Shown here: positions 1 to 7,328 of the stretch, piece by piece
Layout: each line of letters opens with the position of its first letter
Numbering within the stretch: the first letter of the stretch is position 1
Assembly (NCBI GenBank): GCA_947462115.1
Contig: CANHON010000052.1
Span: forward strand, 1 to 16,886
Reading direction: 5' to 3'
DNA: 16,886 bases
Origin: Deltaproteobacteria bacterium
Lineage (GTDB): Bacteria > Myxococcota_A > UBA796 > UBA2385
Made by a program: the position numbers and the translations under genes
Notes under the pieces: model-generated
What the model was told of the DNA's origin: nothing
The model's database searches: none
The model's input: only the letters and a program-made list of their open reading frames with translations

Positions 1-196
1 GCACGCCCACCACCGCCGGCTCCGGAGAAGCCGCAGCGGCGGGTGGAGCGGCGCTCGTGACCAGCGCCGCGCAGAGCGCAGCGGCGCGACAGCGGTGGGG
101 CGAGCGGCGCTGAAGCGAAGGTCCCATGCCCGGAGCGTACAGCATCGGGGAGGGACTTCGTGAAAACAGCCTCTGGCGGGGCGACCTCACCCTTCC
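1..196. other. Left-edge segment with no confident gene
   Basis: This stretch lies downstream of the minus-strand beta-barrel gene and holds no complete gene. On the plus strand, one frame runs from the window edge to TGA at 58-60 with a Pro/Arg-rich tail, and another runs to TGA at 110-112 with an Ala-rich tail. Either could be the last residues of a gene entering from the left, but neither has a recognisable motif. The segment contains degenerate GC-rich repeats; the 10-mer gagcggcgct occurs at about 47 and 103. No U-tracted terminator hairpin was seen for the neighbouring gene. Confidence 0.3.
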
Positions 197-1291
197 TTAC
201 GGCTGCTCCTCAGGGCGCGCCGGCGCCATCTGGGCCTCCGCCTGGGCCGCGTCGCGGTTGTGCCGCCAGGTGGTCCGCATGCGCCGCTCGCTGCTGCGGG
301 TGGCCCCGCCCAAGCGCCAAGCGAGCTCGGTGGACTGCAGCAGCCAGGCGCCCGGCACCGAGCTCAGCCCCGCGCCGATGCGCAGATCGGCGTGCTTCCA
401 CGAGAACTGCCAAGCGGCGCTGGCCACGTAGCTGTCCCGGAGGGGCGCCTCGCTGGAGCCGCCCAGGGCCTTGTCGAGGTTCATCAGCGGCGGCAGATCC
501 TCGGGGTTCGTGGCGCTGTCCACCTCGCTCCACACCATGCCCTGCGCCTGCAAGATGAGGCTGTCGCGGCGGTTGAATCGCACATCCGTCGCCACGCGAA
601 TGCTGACGGAGCTCGCCGCGAGATCGAGCGGGGCCTGGCCCACCACCCCCTCCACCTGGGGCTGGTAGCCCGCGAGGTCAGGGGCCACGAGGCCGAGCAG
701 CCGCGGGGGATCGCTGAGGTCCGGCAGGCCCGAGGCGCGGAAGCCGTTGTAGAGCCCGCTGACGTGAAGGGACCAGGGCGGCAGCACCTGGACCGAGAGC
801 ACGCCGCCGCCGCCGAGCTGCTGGCCCTGAAACTCACCCACGCCGAGCCGGTAGAGCTGACCGCTGGCCGCGAGATCGACCGGACCGACCCGAAGCAAGT
901 TGACCTTGGCCGTCCCGTTCACGATCCCGAGGGCGGCCAGGGGCGGCGAGAACCCGATCTGGGTGCGGGGCAGGGCCCCGACGCTGACGCTGCCCAGGCC
1001 CAGGCGCCACTCCCCAAACTCCAGCGTATAGGCCGTGAAGTCCGTGACGCCGTAGGGGTTCTGCCCGAGCTGACCGCGCTTGGGCTCCAGCCAACGGAGC
1101 CCCGCAGCCGAGAGGGGCGCGGCCGGCACCGCCTCCGCGAGCACCTCCGGCGGGAGCGCGGCGGGTCCCGGCTCGGCGGCGGCCGTCTCGTCGGCGGCCG
1201 AGGCCGAGGCCACGCCCACGCCAGCCAGCCCGAGGGCGAGGACGCGGCGCGCGTGGCGCCCAAAGGCCTGAAAAAGGGGAGATGGTCGCAT
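197..1291 (-). CDS. Predicted outer-membrane beta-barrel protein (unknown family)
   Basis: This 364-residue protein has a likely Sec signal peptide: Arg residues near positions 12-16, a hydrophobic core at about 17-30, and a probable cleavage after the Ala-rich stretch near 32. The body, about 85-330, is made of short alternating polar/apolar segments rich in Gly, Leu, Val and Trp (for example around 90-108, 140-180, 228-255 and 290-328), separated by Pro/Asp-rich loops. That pattern suits an outer-membrane beta-barrel, but I recognise no specific family. The last 30 residues are charged and Arg/Gln-rich, which is odd because barrels usually end in an aromatic residue, so the tail may be periplasmic. 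The start at 1291 is chosen because GGAGG lies four bases upstream and the signal peptide follows directly; a 66-residue upstream extension is open but lacks both. It lies downstream of the methyltransferase gene on the same strand with a 94-bp gap, so they may be cotranscribed. Confidence 0.75.
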   Translation of the reverse strand: MRPSPLFQAFGRHARRVLALGLAGVGVASASAADETAAAEPGPAALPPEVLAEAVPAAPLSAAGLRWLEPKRGQLGQNPYGVTDFTAYTLEFGEWRLGLGSVSVGALPRTQIGFSPPLAALGIVNGTAKVNLLRVGPVDLAASGQLYRLGVGEFQGQQLGGGGVLSVQVLPPWSLHVSGLYNGFRASGLPDLSDPPRLLGLVAPDLAGYQPQVEGVVGQAPLDLAASSVSIRVATDVRFNRRDSLILQAQGMVWSEVDSATNPEDLPPLMNLDKALGGSSEAPLRDSYVASAAWQFSWKHADLRIGAGLSSVPGAWLLQSTELAWRLGGATRSSERRMRTTWRHNRDAAQAEAQMAPARPEEQP

Positions 1292-1295
1292 CGGT

Positions 1296-1300
1296 CCTCC
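1296..1300 (-). promoter_or_regulatory. Ribosome binding site of the beta-barrel gene
   Basis: CCTCC on the plus strand reads GGAGG on the minus strand, four bases before the ATG at 1291. It decides the start in favour of 1291 over the upstream ATG at 1489, which would overlap the methyltransferase gene. Confidence 0.7.
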
Positions 1301-1385
1301 GTTCGCCGCGATGCGCCGCGGCCCACACGGAGGGGGACGGATCGGGCGAGGGGCCGCTTGAGCGCGGTCGCTTGCGGGAGATTGC

Positions 1386-2405
1386 TTAGGCCGGGCCCGA
1401 GGGCGCACGACCGATCGCCGTCTGGTGCCCCGCCACGTGAAAGACCCGCGACCAGAAGGCGACGGGCAGCTCGACGGTCCAAAAAACAACGAGCAAGATC
1501 AAGCGCATCAGCCCGTGGAGCGCGCGCTTGCCGAGGGGGTGCGGGCCGGGTCCCCGCACCCCGAGCAGGTCTTCGCCCCACAAGCCGAGGCTGGTGACCA
1601 GCTCGATCGGGAACAGCATCGTCTGGTGGTGCACGAACTCGAAGCCCGCCCGCTCCAGGGTCGCCCGGAGCGTGTCGGGGCTAAAGTGAACGAGGTGCTG
1701 GGGCGCGAGCAGGGGCATCCAGCGGCGGCCCAGGACCACCCGCCAGAGGCTGCGCCAGTTCGGCACCTCCACCACCACGAGGCCGCCGGGCCGCAAGGCG
1801 CGGCGGGCCGCCACCAAGGTCGCGACCGGGTCCGGGTCGTGCTCCAGGCACTCAAAGAAGGTGATGACCGAGGCGCTGCCGGCGGGCACCGGATCGTCGA
1901 TCAGCCGCCCGACGCTGTACTCGGCAGGGGCGCCGCCCCGGGCCCGGGCCAGCGCCACGCTCCCCGCGTCCAGATCGACGCCGGCGACCGCGCAGCCGGT
2001 GTGCTCGTGGGCGGTGTCGAGGAAGAAGCCCTGGCTGCAGCCCACGTCGAGGAGGCGATCGTCGGGCCCGAGCTTCCGCACCTTCTCGATGGTGATGAGG
2101 CGGTAGCGGTTGAGCAGCCTGCCGGCACCGCTTCGATAAAAGCCAGCCATATCCACAGCTTGGGTGGAGTCTGCGCCCGCGCTGTAGGCCCCCTCATAGT
2201 AAAAGCCCAAGCCCTCGACCGTGGGGCGCGGCCGGGTCATCACGAGCCCGCAGGCACGGCATCGATCCAGGCGAAACACGCCGGGCTTTTGCCAGGCGAA
2301 GTCGCGCAAGCCCTCCAAGGCCACGCTGAAGTCCTCGCCGCCGCACAGCAGGCAAGCGGGGGACTCCAGGGGCACGGGGCAAGCGTCGCGGGGGTCCAGG
2401 GCCAT
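1386..2405 (-). CDS. Class I SAM-dependent methyltransferase with N-terminal CxxC pair
   Basis: This 339-residue protein has two CxxC pairs, at 18-21 and 49-52, that probably bind zinc. A Rossmann-type methyltransferase domain of the Methyltransf_23/Methyltransf_11 kind follows. Motif I is LLDVGCSQGFF at 118-128, the acidic residue that would contact the SAM ribose is D144 in AGVDLD, and ECLEHDPDP at about 185-193 is the usual motif after strand 4. RPGGLVVVEVPN at about 205-216 is the typical strand-5 region. This layout is known from methyltransferases acting on sugars, polysaccharide precursors or other small metabolites; the substrate cannot be read here. A hydrophobic stretch near 299-320 may associate with the membrane. 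The ATG at 2405 has GGAGG six bases upstream. The gene is divergent from the large lipoprotein gene and lies upstream of the beta-barrel gene on the same strand. Confidence 0.88.
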   Translation of the reverse strand: MALDPRDACPVPLESPACLLCGGEDFSVALEGLRDFAWQKPGVFRLDRCRACGLVMTRPRPTVEGLGFYYEGAYSAGADSTQAVDMAGFYRSGAGRLLNRYRLITIEKVRKLGPDDRLLDVGCSQGFFLDTAHEHTGCAVAGVDLDAGSVALARARGGAPAEYSVGRLIDDPVPAGSASVITFFECLEHDPDPVATLVAARRALRPGGLVVVEVPNWRSLWRVVLGRRWMPLLAPQHLVHFSPDTLRATLERAGFEFVHHQTMLFPIELVTSLGLWGEDLLGVRGPGPHPLGKRALHGLMRLILLVVFWTVELPVAFWSRVFHVAGHQTAIGRAPSGPA

Positions 2406-2510
2406 GGGGCGCCTCCGACCCGGAGCCTACCCCCCGGCGGGGCCGCTCCCGACGCAGTCCGGCTAAACAGCGCCGCCAAGGGGCCGAAGCGGGGCGCACT
2501 TGGAGGCCCC
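2406..2510. promoter_or_regulatory. Divergent intergenic region
   Basis: These 105 bp separate the methyltransferase start (minus) from the modular lipoprotein start (plus), so promoters for both directions should lie here or just inside the genes. Each gene has a good GGAGG ribosome binding site at its end of the region (2412-2416 read on the minus strand, 2502-2506 on the plus strand). I could not pick out convincing -35/-10 elements. The only relatively A-rich spot is ggctaaacag at 2461-2470. Confidence 0.4.
2502..2506 (+). promoter_or_regulatory. Ribosome binding site of the modular lipoprotein gene
   Basis: GGAGG stands four bases before the ATG at 2511. It fixes the start there, although the frame is open for more than 1 kb upstream across the oppositely oriented methyltransferase gene. 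A lipoprotein signal peptide begins directly at this ATG. Confidence 0.75.
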
Positions 2511-4958
2511 ATGTCTGCGCGCTCACTTTTTGGTCGCCCAGCGACGCCCCCCCGCCGTCGCCGCATCCCCCTCGCGTTCACCTTGATCTGGCCAGCGTTG
2601 GGCTGTGAGCACGGGGCCGCGCTGGACTCGGGCGAGCCCCTCGAGGCACCCCCAATGGGCCGCAGCAGCGCCTCCGCCGAGCGCGCGGATCGCCCGAGCA
2701 TCCTGTCGATGCAGGTCGGCGACGGCAGCGGCTGGGTGCCGGAGCGCGCCACCCACGTGGTCGTCGACGCCAAGGGACCGGCGACGATCGACGCGGTGTG
2801 CGTGACCACCCAGCGCCGGTGCACCACCTGGACGTCCATCGCCGACGCCTACCCCCTCAGCCTCCCGCCGGGCGGCGCCGCCCACACCGTCCGCGCCTGG
2901 GCCCGTGACACCACCGGGGCGATCTCGGCCGTGGCCCAAGCGACGGTGCGCGTCGACGGCCGCGCGCCGACCGACGGCACGCTGGTCGCCACCCCAGAGC
3001 CCGGCGCCATCTCGCTGCAGTGGAGCGGCGCCGCGGACGCCGGCACCGGCATCGACCACTACATCTTGGTCGGCGAAGCGGGGAGCATCGTGCCCACCTG
3101 CAGCGACACCGGGGGCCTGCGCTGGGAGGGAGGCGGCCAGGCCGCCCGCTTCGACGGCGTGGGCCCCGGCACCTACGCCTTCCGGGTCTGCGCGGTGGAC
3201 CGCTTCGGCCGCACCTCCCGCGGCGCCACCCTCCGCACCAGCGCCGCGCCCGACACCACCGCGCCGGTGATCACCTCGGTCACGGTAGACGGCGGCGGCA
3301 GCTGGTCGGCCACCCGCGCCCTGGCGCTGAACGTCGCCGTGACCGATGCCTCGGAGGTCACCCACCTCTGCTTTGACGAGGACCGCCCCTGCGGCGCCTG
3401 GCAGCCCATGGCCACCCCGGCGGCGACGACGCTCTCGGCCGGCTCGGGCGCCAAGACGATCAACGTCTGGGCCCGCGACGCCTGGGGCAACGAGAGCGCG
3501 CGCGTGACCTTCGCGACCGGCCTCGACAACAGCCCGCCCCTGGCCGGGAGCCTGAGCGCCGAGGCCGGCCCGAGCCTCGTGCGCCTGTCCTGGTCTGGCT
3601 TCGACGATCCCGACAGCGGCGTCGCTCTGTATCGAATCTACCGCGACGACGACCGGGCCCCGACCAGCTGCGGCGCGGGCACGCTGGTCTACGAGGGGGC
3701 CGGCAGCGCCACGACCGACAGCGGGCTGCGCTCGGGCCAGCGGTACGGCTACCGCATCTGCGCCGAAGACGCCGTCGGGAACGCCCACAGCGGCGTCACG
3801 ACCAACGCCACCCCGCTGGCGGAGCTCGAGGCGCCCACCCTGCGCAGCCTGCGCCTCGCCGGCGGCGCCCCCGCGGTGTTCGATCGGTACATCACCGTCG
3901 AGATTGACGCCACCGACGTCAATGGCGTCGCGCGGATGTGCCTGTCGAACACGCCCACCTGCGGCACCTGGCGCAGCTTCCAGGCCAGCTCCAACTGGAC
4001 CTTGGAGGCCGGGGCCTACGGCGACCGCGAGGTCTACCTGTGGTTGGAGGACAGCCTCGGCAACCGCACGACCGCCGCCGCGAGCGCCTCGATCCGCTAC
4101 GGGGCCGACGCCGACCGCGACGGCTTCGCCGACGGGTGGGACTGCGATGACGGCGACCCGCGCGCCTACCCCGGCGCCGCCCTGGCCTGCGGGGCCGACC
4201 ACGACTGCGACGGCTACGACGACGACGATCAGGACGACGACGGCCTGTCCTCCATGGCCTGCGGCGGCGAGGACTGCGACGACGAGGACCCCCTCGCCAA
4301 CGGCAGCACCTGTCCCCAGGGCGAGTCCTGCCTCGACATCCTCGAGGCGGGGCGCTCGGTCGGCTCGGGCGCCTACCGCATCGACCCCGACGGCTGGGGC
4401 GGCGGGGCCCCCACCGAGGCCGTGCTCTGCGAGATGGTGGCCCACGGCGGCGGCTGGACTTTGCTGTTCACCAACCGCAGCAGCTGGCCCATCGCCGACA
4501 TGGTCACCGCCACCACCGTGGGCAGCGCGAGCCTCACGGCGAACTACCGGGGGGCGGTCTGGTCCACCCTGCCCTTCACCGACCTCATGTTCGAAGATGG
4601 CGTCAATGACGCTGTGTACGAGGAAGTTGGGGACGGGAGCGAGTCGTACTGGGACTTCCAGTCGCGCATCCCCGAGCCCGACTGCACCCGCACCAGCGGC
4701 CTCACCTGGCCGATGACCGCCGGGAACCTCGCGGGCGGGCAGCTCTGCGACACGAACCTCTACATCCACCCCCACGACCAAGACGGCGGCGGGCTCTGCA
4801 CCCTCGCGCGCGTCAATTCCAACTACGCGCTGGGGCCCACCTGGAGCGCGAACAACAACAACGGCTGCCCGCTCGATGACCCCAGCGGCACCTCCTTCGC
4901 CAACCACGCGCCCAGCCTCGCGGTGTGGCGCGCGCCGCTGCGCATGTGGGCCCGCTGA
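2511..4958 (+). CDS. Modular surface lipoprotein: Ig-like/FN3-like repeats, MopE-like segment, fibrinogen-like C-terminus
   Basis: This 815-residue protein starts with an Arg-rich n-region, a hydrophobic segment and a probable lipobox ending at C32, so it is likely lipidated and exported. Three Ig-like modules (about 64-150, 252-337, 440-530), each with a CX6C pair and a W-x-(R/E)-D motif, alternate with two fibronectin-III-like modules (about 152-248, 341-436). An Asp-rich segment (531-598) with CDDGDP and CDDEDP resembles the MopE-type putative metal-binding motif of myxobacterial surface proteins. The C-terminus (about 607-815) matches a fibrinogen-like domain: C607 and C640 flank a SGAYRIDPDG-type strand, followed by GGGWTLLF, a DQD site at 756-758 suited to calcium, and C763/C786. 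In eukaryotic and bacterial relatives such domains bind carbohydrates or proteins, so a role in surface recognition or adhesion is an inference. The POT transporter gene follows 99 bp later on the same strand. Confidence 0.85.
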   Translation: MSARSLFGRPATPPRRRRIPLAFTLIWPALGCEHGAALDSGEPLEAPPMGRSSASAERADRPSILSMQVGDGSGWVPERATHVVVDAKGPATIDAVCVTTQRRCTTWTSIADAYPLSLPPGGAAHTVRAWARDTTGAISAVAQATVRVDGRAPTDGTLVATPEPGAISLQWSGAADAGTGIDHYILVGEAGSIVPTCSDTGGLRWEGGGQAARFDGVGPGTYAFRVCAVDRFGRTSRGATLRTSAAPDTTAPVITSVTVDGGGSWSATRALALNVAVTDASEVTHLCFDEDRPCGAWQPMATPAATTLSAGSGAKTINVWARDAWGNESARVTFATGLDNSPPLAGSLSAEAGPSLVRLSWSGFDDPDSGVALYRIYRDDDRAPTSCGAGTLVYEGAGSATTDSGLRSGQRYGYRICAEDAVGNAHSGVTTNATPLAELEAPTLRSLRLAGGAPAVFDRYITVEIDATDVNGVARMCLSNTPTCGTWRSFQASSNWTLEAGAYGDREVYLWLEDSLGNRTTAAASASIRYGADADRDGFADGWDCDDGDPRAYPGAALACGADHDCDGYDDDDQDDDGLSSMACGGEDCDDEDPLANGSTCPQGESCLDILEAGRSVGSGAYRIDPDGWGGGAPTEAVLCEMVAHGGGWTLLFTNRSSWPIADMVTATTVGSASLTANYRGAVWSTLPFTDLMFEDGVNDAVYEEVGDGSESYWDFQSRIPEPDCTRTSGLTWPMTAGNLAGGQLCDTNLYIHPHDQDGGGLCTLARVNSNYALGPTWSANNNNGCPLDDPSGTSFANHAPSLAVWRAPLRMWAR
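2700..4100 (+). repeat. 190-residue (570-bp) Ig-like + FN3-like supermodule, about 2.5 copies
   Basis: Inside the lipoprotein gene the pattern Ig-FN3-Ig-FN3-Ig repeats with an exact period. The first cysteine of the CX6C pair is at residues 97, 287 and 477, with codons at 2799, 3369 and 3939, so each step is 190 residues or 570 bp. The W-x-(R/E)-D tryptophan falls at 130, 320 and 511. The copies have diverged in sequence, so this is an old duplication of a two-domain unit. Confidence 0.8.
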
Positions 4959-5002
4959 GCCGCGCGCCGGGCGCCCCGCCGTCAATTAGCCGCCTCCGTT
5001 GA

Positions 5003-5025
5003 GGGCCCCCGCGGCCCCCCGGAGG
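5003..5025 (+). promoter_or_regulatory. Leader hairpin and strong ribosome binding site of the POT transporter gene
   Basis: GGGCC (5003-5007) and GGCCC (5013-5017) can pair around a five-base loop, immediately before GGAGG at 5021-5025. That ribosome binding site sits five bases before an in-frame CTG at 5031 but 32 bases before the TTG at 5058, so it bears on the true start. Apart from this, the intergenic stretch from 4959 holds nothing I recognise. Confidence 0.4.
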
Positions 5026-5057
5026 ACCGCCTGGACCCGAGCACCCCAACGCCCGGC

Positions 5058-7328
5058 TTGGGCGCCCAGCTGCGCCGCCTCGACGACCGCTTCTGGATCG
5101 TCAACACCATGGAGATGCTGGAGCGCCTCGCCTACTATGGCGTGCGCGGCGTTGTTCCCATCTACATGGTGCTGGCACCTGAGGCCGGCGGCCCCGGCCT
5201 CGACCACGTCCAGAAGGGCGCGATCTTCGCCGCCTGGGCGGCCGTCCAGAGCCTGCTGCCGATGTTCACCGGCGGCCTCGCCGATCGCTATGGCCACAAG
5301 AACACCATCGTGGTGGCCATCCTCATCAAGGTGCTCGGCTACGTCGGCATGGCGATCAGCCACAGCCACGCCCCCTTCTTCGCCTCCTGCCTGTTGCTGG
5401 CCACCGGCACGGCGCTGTTCAAGCCCGGCGTTCAAGGCACCTTGGCGGCCAGCCTCAAGGGCCCCGAGGCGCCGGTGGGCTGGGGCATCTTCTACCAGGT
5501 GGTCAACATCGGCGGCTTCATCGGGCCGATGCTCGCCGGCGTGCTGCGCCTGCTGCGGTGGGACTGGGTGTTCCTGAGCTGCGCGGCCATCGTGCTGCTC
5601 AACCTGCTGTGGCTGCCCTTCTACCGAGACTCCACCCAAGACCAGGACCTCGCCGACAAGGCGGCCAGCGCGGCCGGCGCGCCCGACGCCCGCGGCGCCG
5701 CCTGGGCCCAGCTCGCCACCTCCACCCGGCCCGGCCTCGCCCGCGGCTGGGGGCTCGCGATGCTCGGGGGCGGGATCGCCTGGGCGGGCGCCCACGCGGC
5801 CGGGCTCGTGGGGCTGCGCCACCCGGCGGCCTGGTTCGCCTTGGGGATCACCGCGCTCTCCGCCAGCTGCGCGATCGGCGCCGCGCTCTCCGCCCTCGCG
5901 GGGCCGCGCCTCGCCCGCCTCGCGCCCGGCCTCGCAGCGGGCGCCGCCGTGTTCGCCTTCGTCGCCGATCACGCCGGCGCGCTCGAGCCCGCCATCGCCG
6001 CCCTCGAAGCGCGGGGCCTCGGCCCGATCGCCTTCGGCCTGCGCTTCGGCAGCGGCAGCTTCTTGTCCTGGGGACTGCCCGGCCTCGCGGCGCCGCTGCT
6101 CCGCTTCGCCGCCGAGCCCGCCCGCTACGCCCGCCCCAACCAAGGCGCGCTGGGCATCGTGCTGCTCAGCATCCTCGGCCTGTTCTCCCCGCGGGTGTTC
6201 TGGTTCTGCCTCATCTTCTCCGGCTTCTGGCTCAGCTTCAATCAAGTATTTGATCTGCTTCCCAACAGCATCGATGACTGGGTCAACAGCGGCGATGTCG
6301 TCGCCGACCTGGGCGCGGCGCTGGCTTGGCCTGGCGCCTCGACCGCCGCGCTGCTCGTTGCGGCGGCCCTCAGCGGCGCGGTGGTCTCCGGCTTGCTGCT
6401 GCTGGTCATGCACCCCGATCGGGTCCTCGGCCGGCTGAGCGCACCCCGGGCCGTGCTCGTGGGCCTCACCTGGGCGGGCGCGCTGAGCCCCTTGGCCCTC
6501 GGCGCGTCGGTGGGGCTTCAGGTGGCCTTGGGCCTCGCCTGCGTGGCGGCGTCGCTGCTCTCGGCCTGGTCGCCCGGGCGCCCCGCGAGCCTCGTCGGCG
6601 GCCTCGCGGCCGGCGCCGCCTTCGCCGCCGGGTTCTCCCCCGCGGCCGGGCGGATGTCGGGCGAGCTGACCGCGCTCGCGGCCGCCGGCGGCCAGATCAA
6701 CCCGGAGTGGATGATCAACCTCAACGCCGGGCTCATCGTCACCACCATGGTCTTCGTGGCCAAGGCCACCGACCGGTTGCCGGCGCTCTGGTCGATCATC
6801 ATCGGCATGGGCTTGGCGACGGTGGGCGGCGCGCTGGCCGGCACCGCCACCACCGGCTGGGCCTGCCTCGGCGGCCTCGCGGTCTTCTCGGTGGGCGAGA
6901 TGCTGTCGAGCCCCAAGAAGCTGGAGTACCTCGCGAGCCTCGCCCCGAGCGGCCAAGAGGGGCTCTACATGGGCTACGCCAACATCCCGGTGGCCATCGG
7001 CTGGATCGCCGGCTCCGTCCTGGCTGGCGACGCCTACGAGCACCACGGCGACAAGATCAACCTCGCCCGGCGCTACCTCAGCGTCGAGCTCGGGCGGGCC
7101 GACGCCGAGGCCCTCCCCCGCACCGAGGTGCTCGCGTCGCTGGCCGAAGCCCTGCACACCGACGCCGATGGCGTCCGGCAGTTTCTTTTGGCCGAGTACT
7201 CCCCCGGCGATGTCTGGCTCAGCCTGGCCGGCTGGGGCCTCGCGAGCGTGATCGGCATGGTGGTCTACGACGCCGTGGTCCGCCGGCGCGCGCGCACCGC
7301 AGCGGTCAGCGCCGCTGGTGAACGGTAA
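5058..7328 (+). CDS. POT/PTR2-type major facilitator (proton-coupled peptide transporter-like), enlarged
   Basis: This 756-residue membrane protein begins with the POT hallmark ExxER (E19, E22, R23) followed by YYG, then the major-facilitator loop motif GGLADRYGHK at 72-81 and FKPGVQGTL at 121-129, matching the second POT signature. The C-terminal part also fits: NPEW near 548, then GEMLSSPKKLEYLASLAP at about 613-630. The family imports di- and tripeptides with protons across the inner membrane; this divergent member's substrate is unknown. Bacterial POTs are usually about 450-550 residues. The excess lies in two hydrophobic insertions, about 195-360 (before TM7) and about 415-545 (between TM7 and TM8). 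The start is uncertain: TTG at 5058 has no good ribosome binding site, whereas an in-frame CTG at 5031 lies five bases after GGAGG and would add nine residues. Codons for residues 395-399 are unusually AT-ending for this gene. Confidence 0.82.
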   Translation: MGAQLRRLDDRFWIVNTMEMLERLAYYGVRGVVPIYMVLAPEAGGPGLDHVQKGAIFAAWAAVQSLLPMFTGGLADRYGHKNTIVVAILIKVLGYVGMAISHSHAPFFASCLLLATGTALFKPGVQGTLAASLKGPEAPVGWGIFYQVVNIGGFIGPMLAGVLRLLRWDWVFLSCAAIVLLNLLWLPFYRDSTQDQDLADKAASAAGAPDARGAAWAQLATSTRPGLARGWGLAMLGGGIAWAGAHAAGLVGLRHPAAWFALGITALSASCAIGAALSALAGPRLARLAPGLAAGAAVFAFVADHAGALEPAIAALEARGLGPIAFGLRFGSGSFLSWGLPGLAAPLLRFAAEPARYARPNQGALGIVLLSILGLFSPRVFWFCLIFSGFWLSFNQVFDLLPNSIDDWVNSGDVVADLGAALAWPGASTAALLVAAALSGAVVSGLLLLVMHPDRVLGRLSAPRAVLVGLTWAGALSPLALGASVGLQVALGLACVAASLLSAWSPGRPASLVGGLAAGAAFAAGFSPAAGRMSGELTALAAAGGQINPEWMINLNAGLIVTTMVFVAKATDRLPALWSIIIGMGLATVGGALAGTATTGWACLGGLAVFSVGEMLSSPKKLEYLASLAPSGQEGLYMGYANIPVAIGWIAGSVLAGDAYEHHGDKINLARRYLSVELGRADAEALPRTEVLASLAEALHTDADGVRQFLLAEYSPGDVWLSLAGWGLASVIGMVVYDAVVRRRARTAAVSAAGER

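Noticed and set aside
1..196. A short GC-rich repeat cluster as a mobile-element end
   Set aside because: The repeats are short and degenerate, with no inverted termini, target duplication or transposase.
1425..2510. Upstream extension of the lipoprotein reading frame
   Set aside because: It overlaps the methyltransferase gene antisense, and the ribosome binding site and signal peptide place the start at 2511.
2523..4985. A long minus-strand open frame opposite the modular lipoprotein
   Set aside because: Its composition is Val/Ala/Gly-rich without domains; the opposite strand has lipobox, Ig/FN3, MopE-like and fibrinogen-like features.
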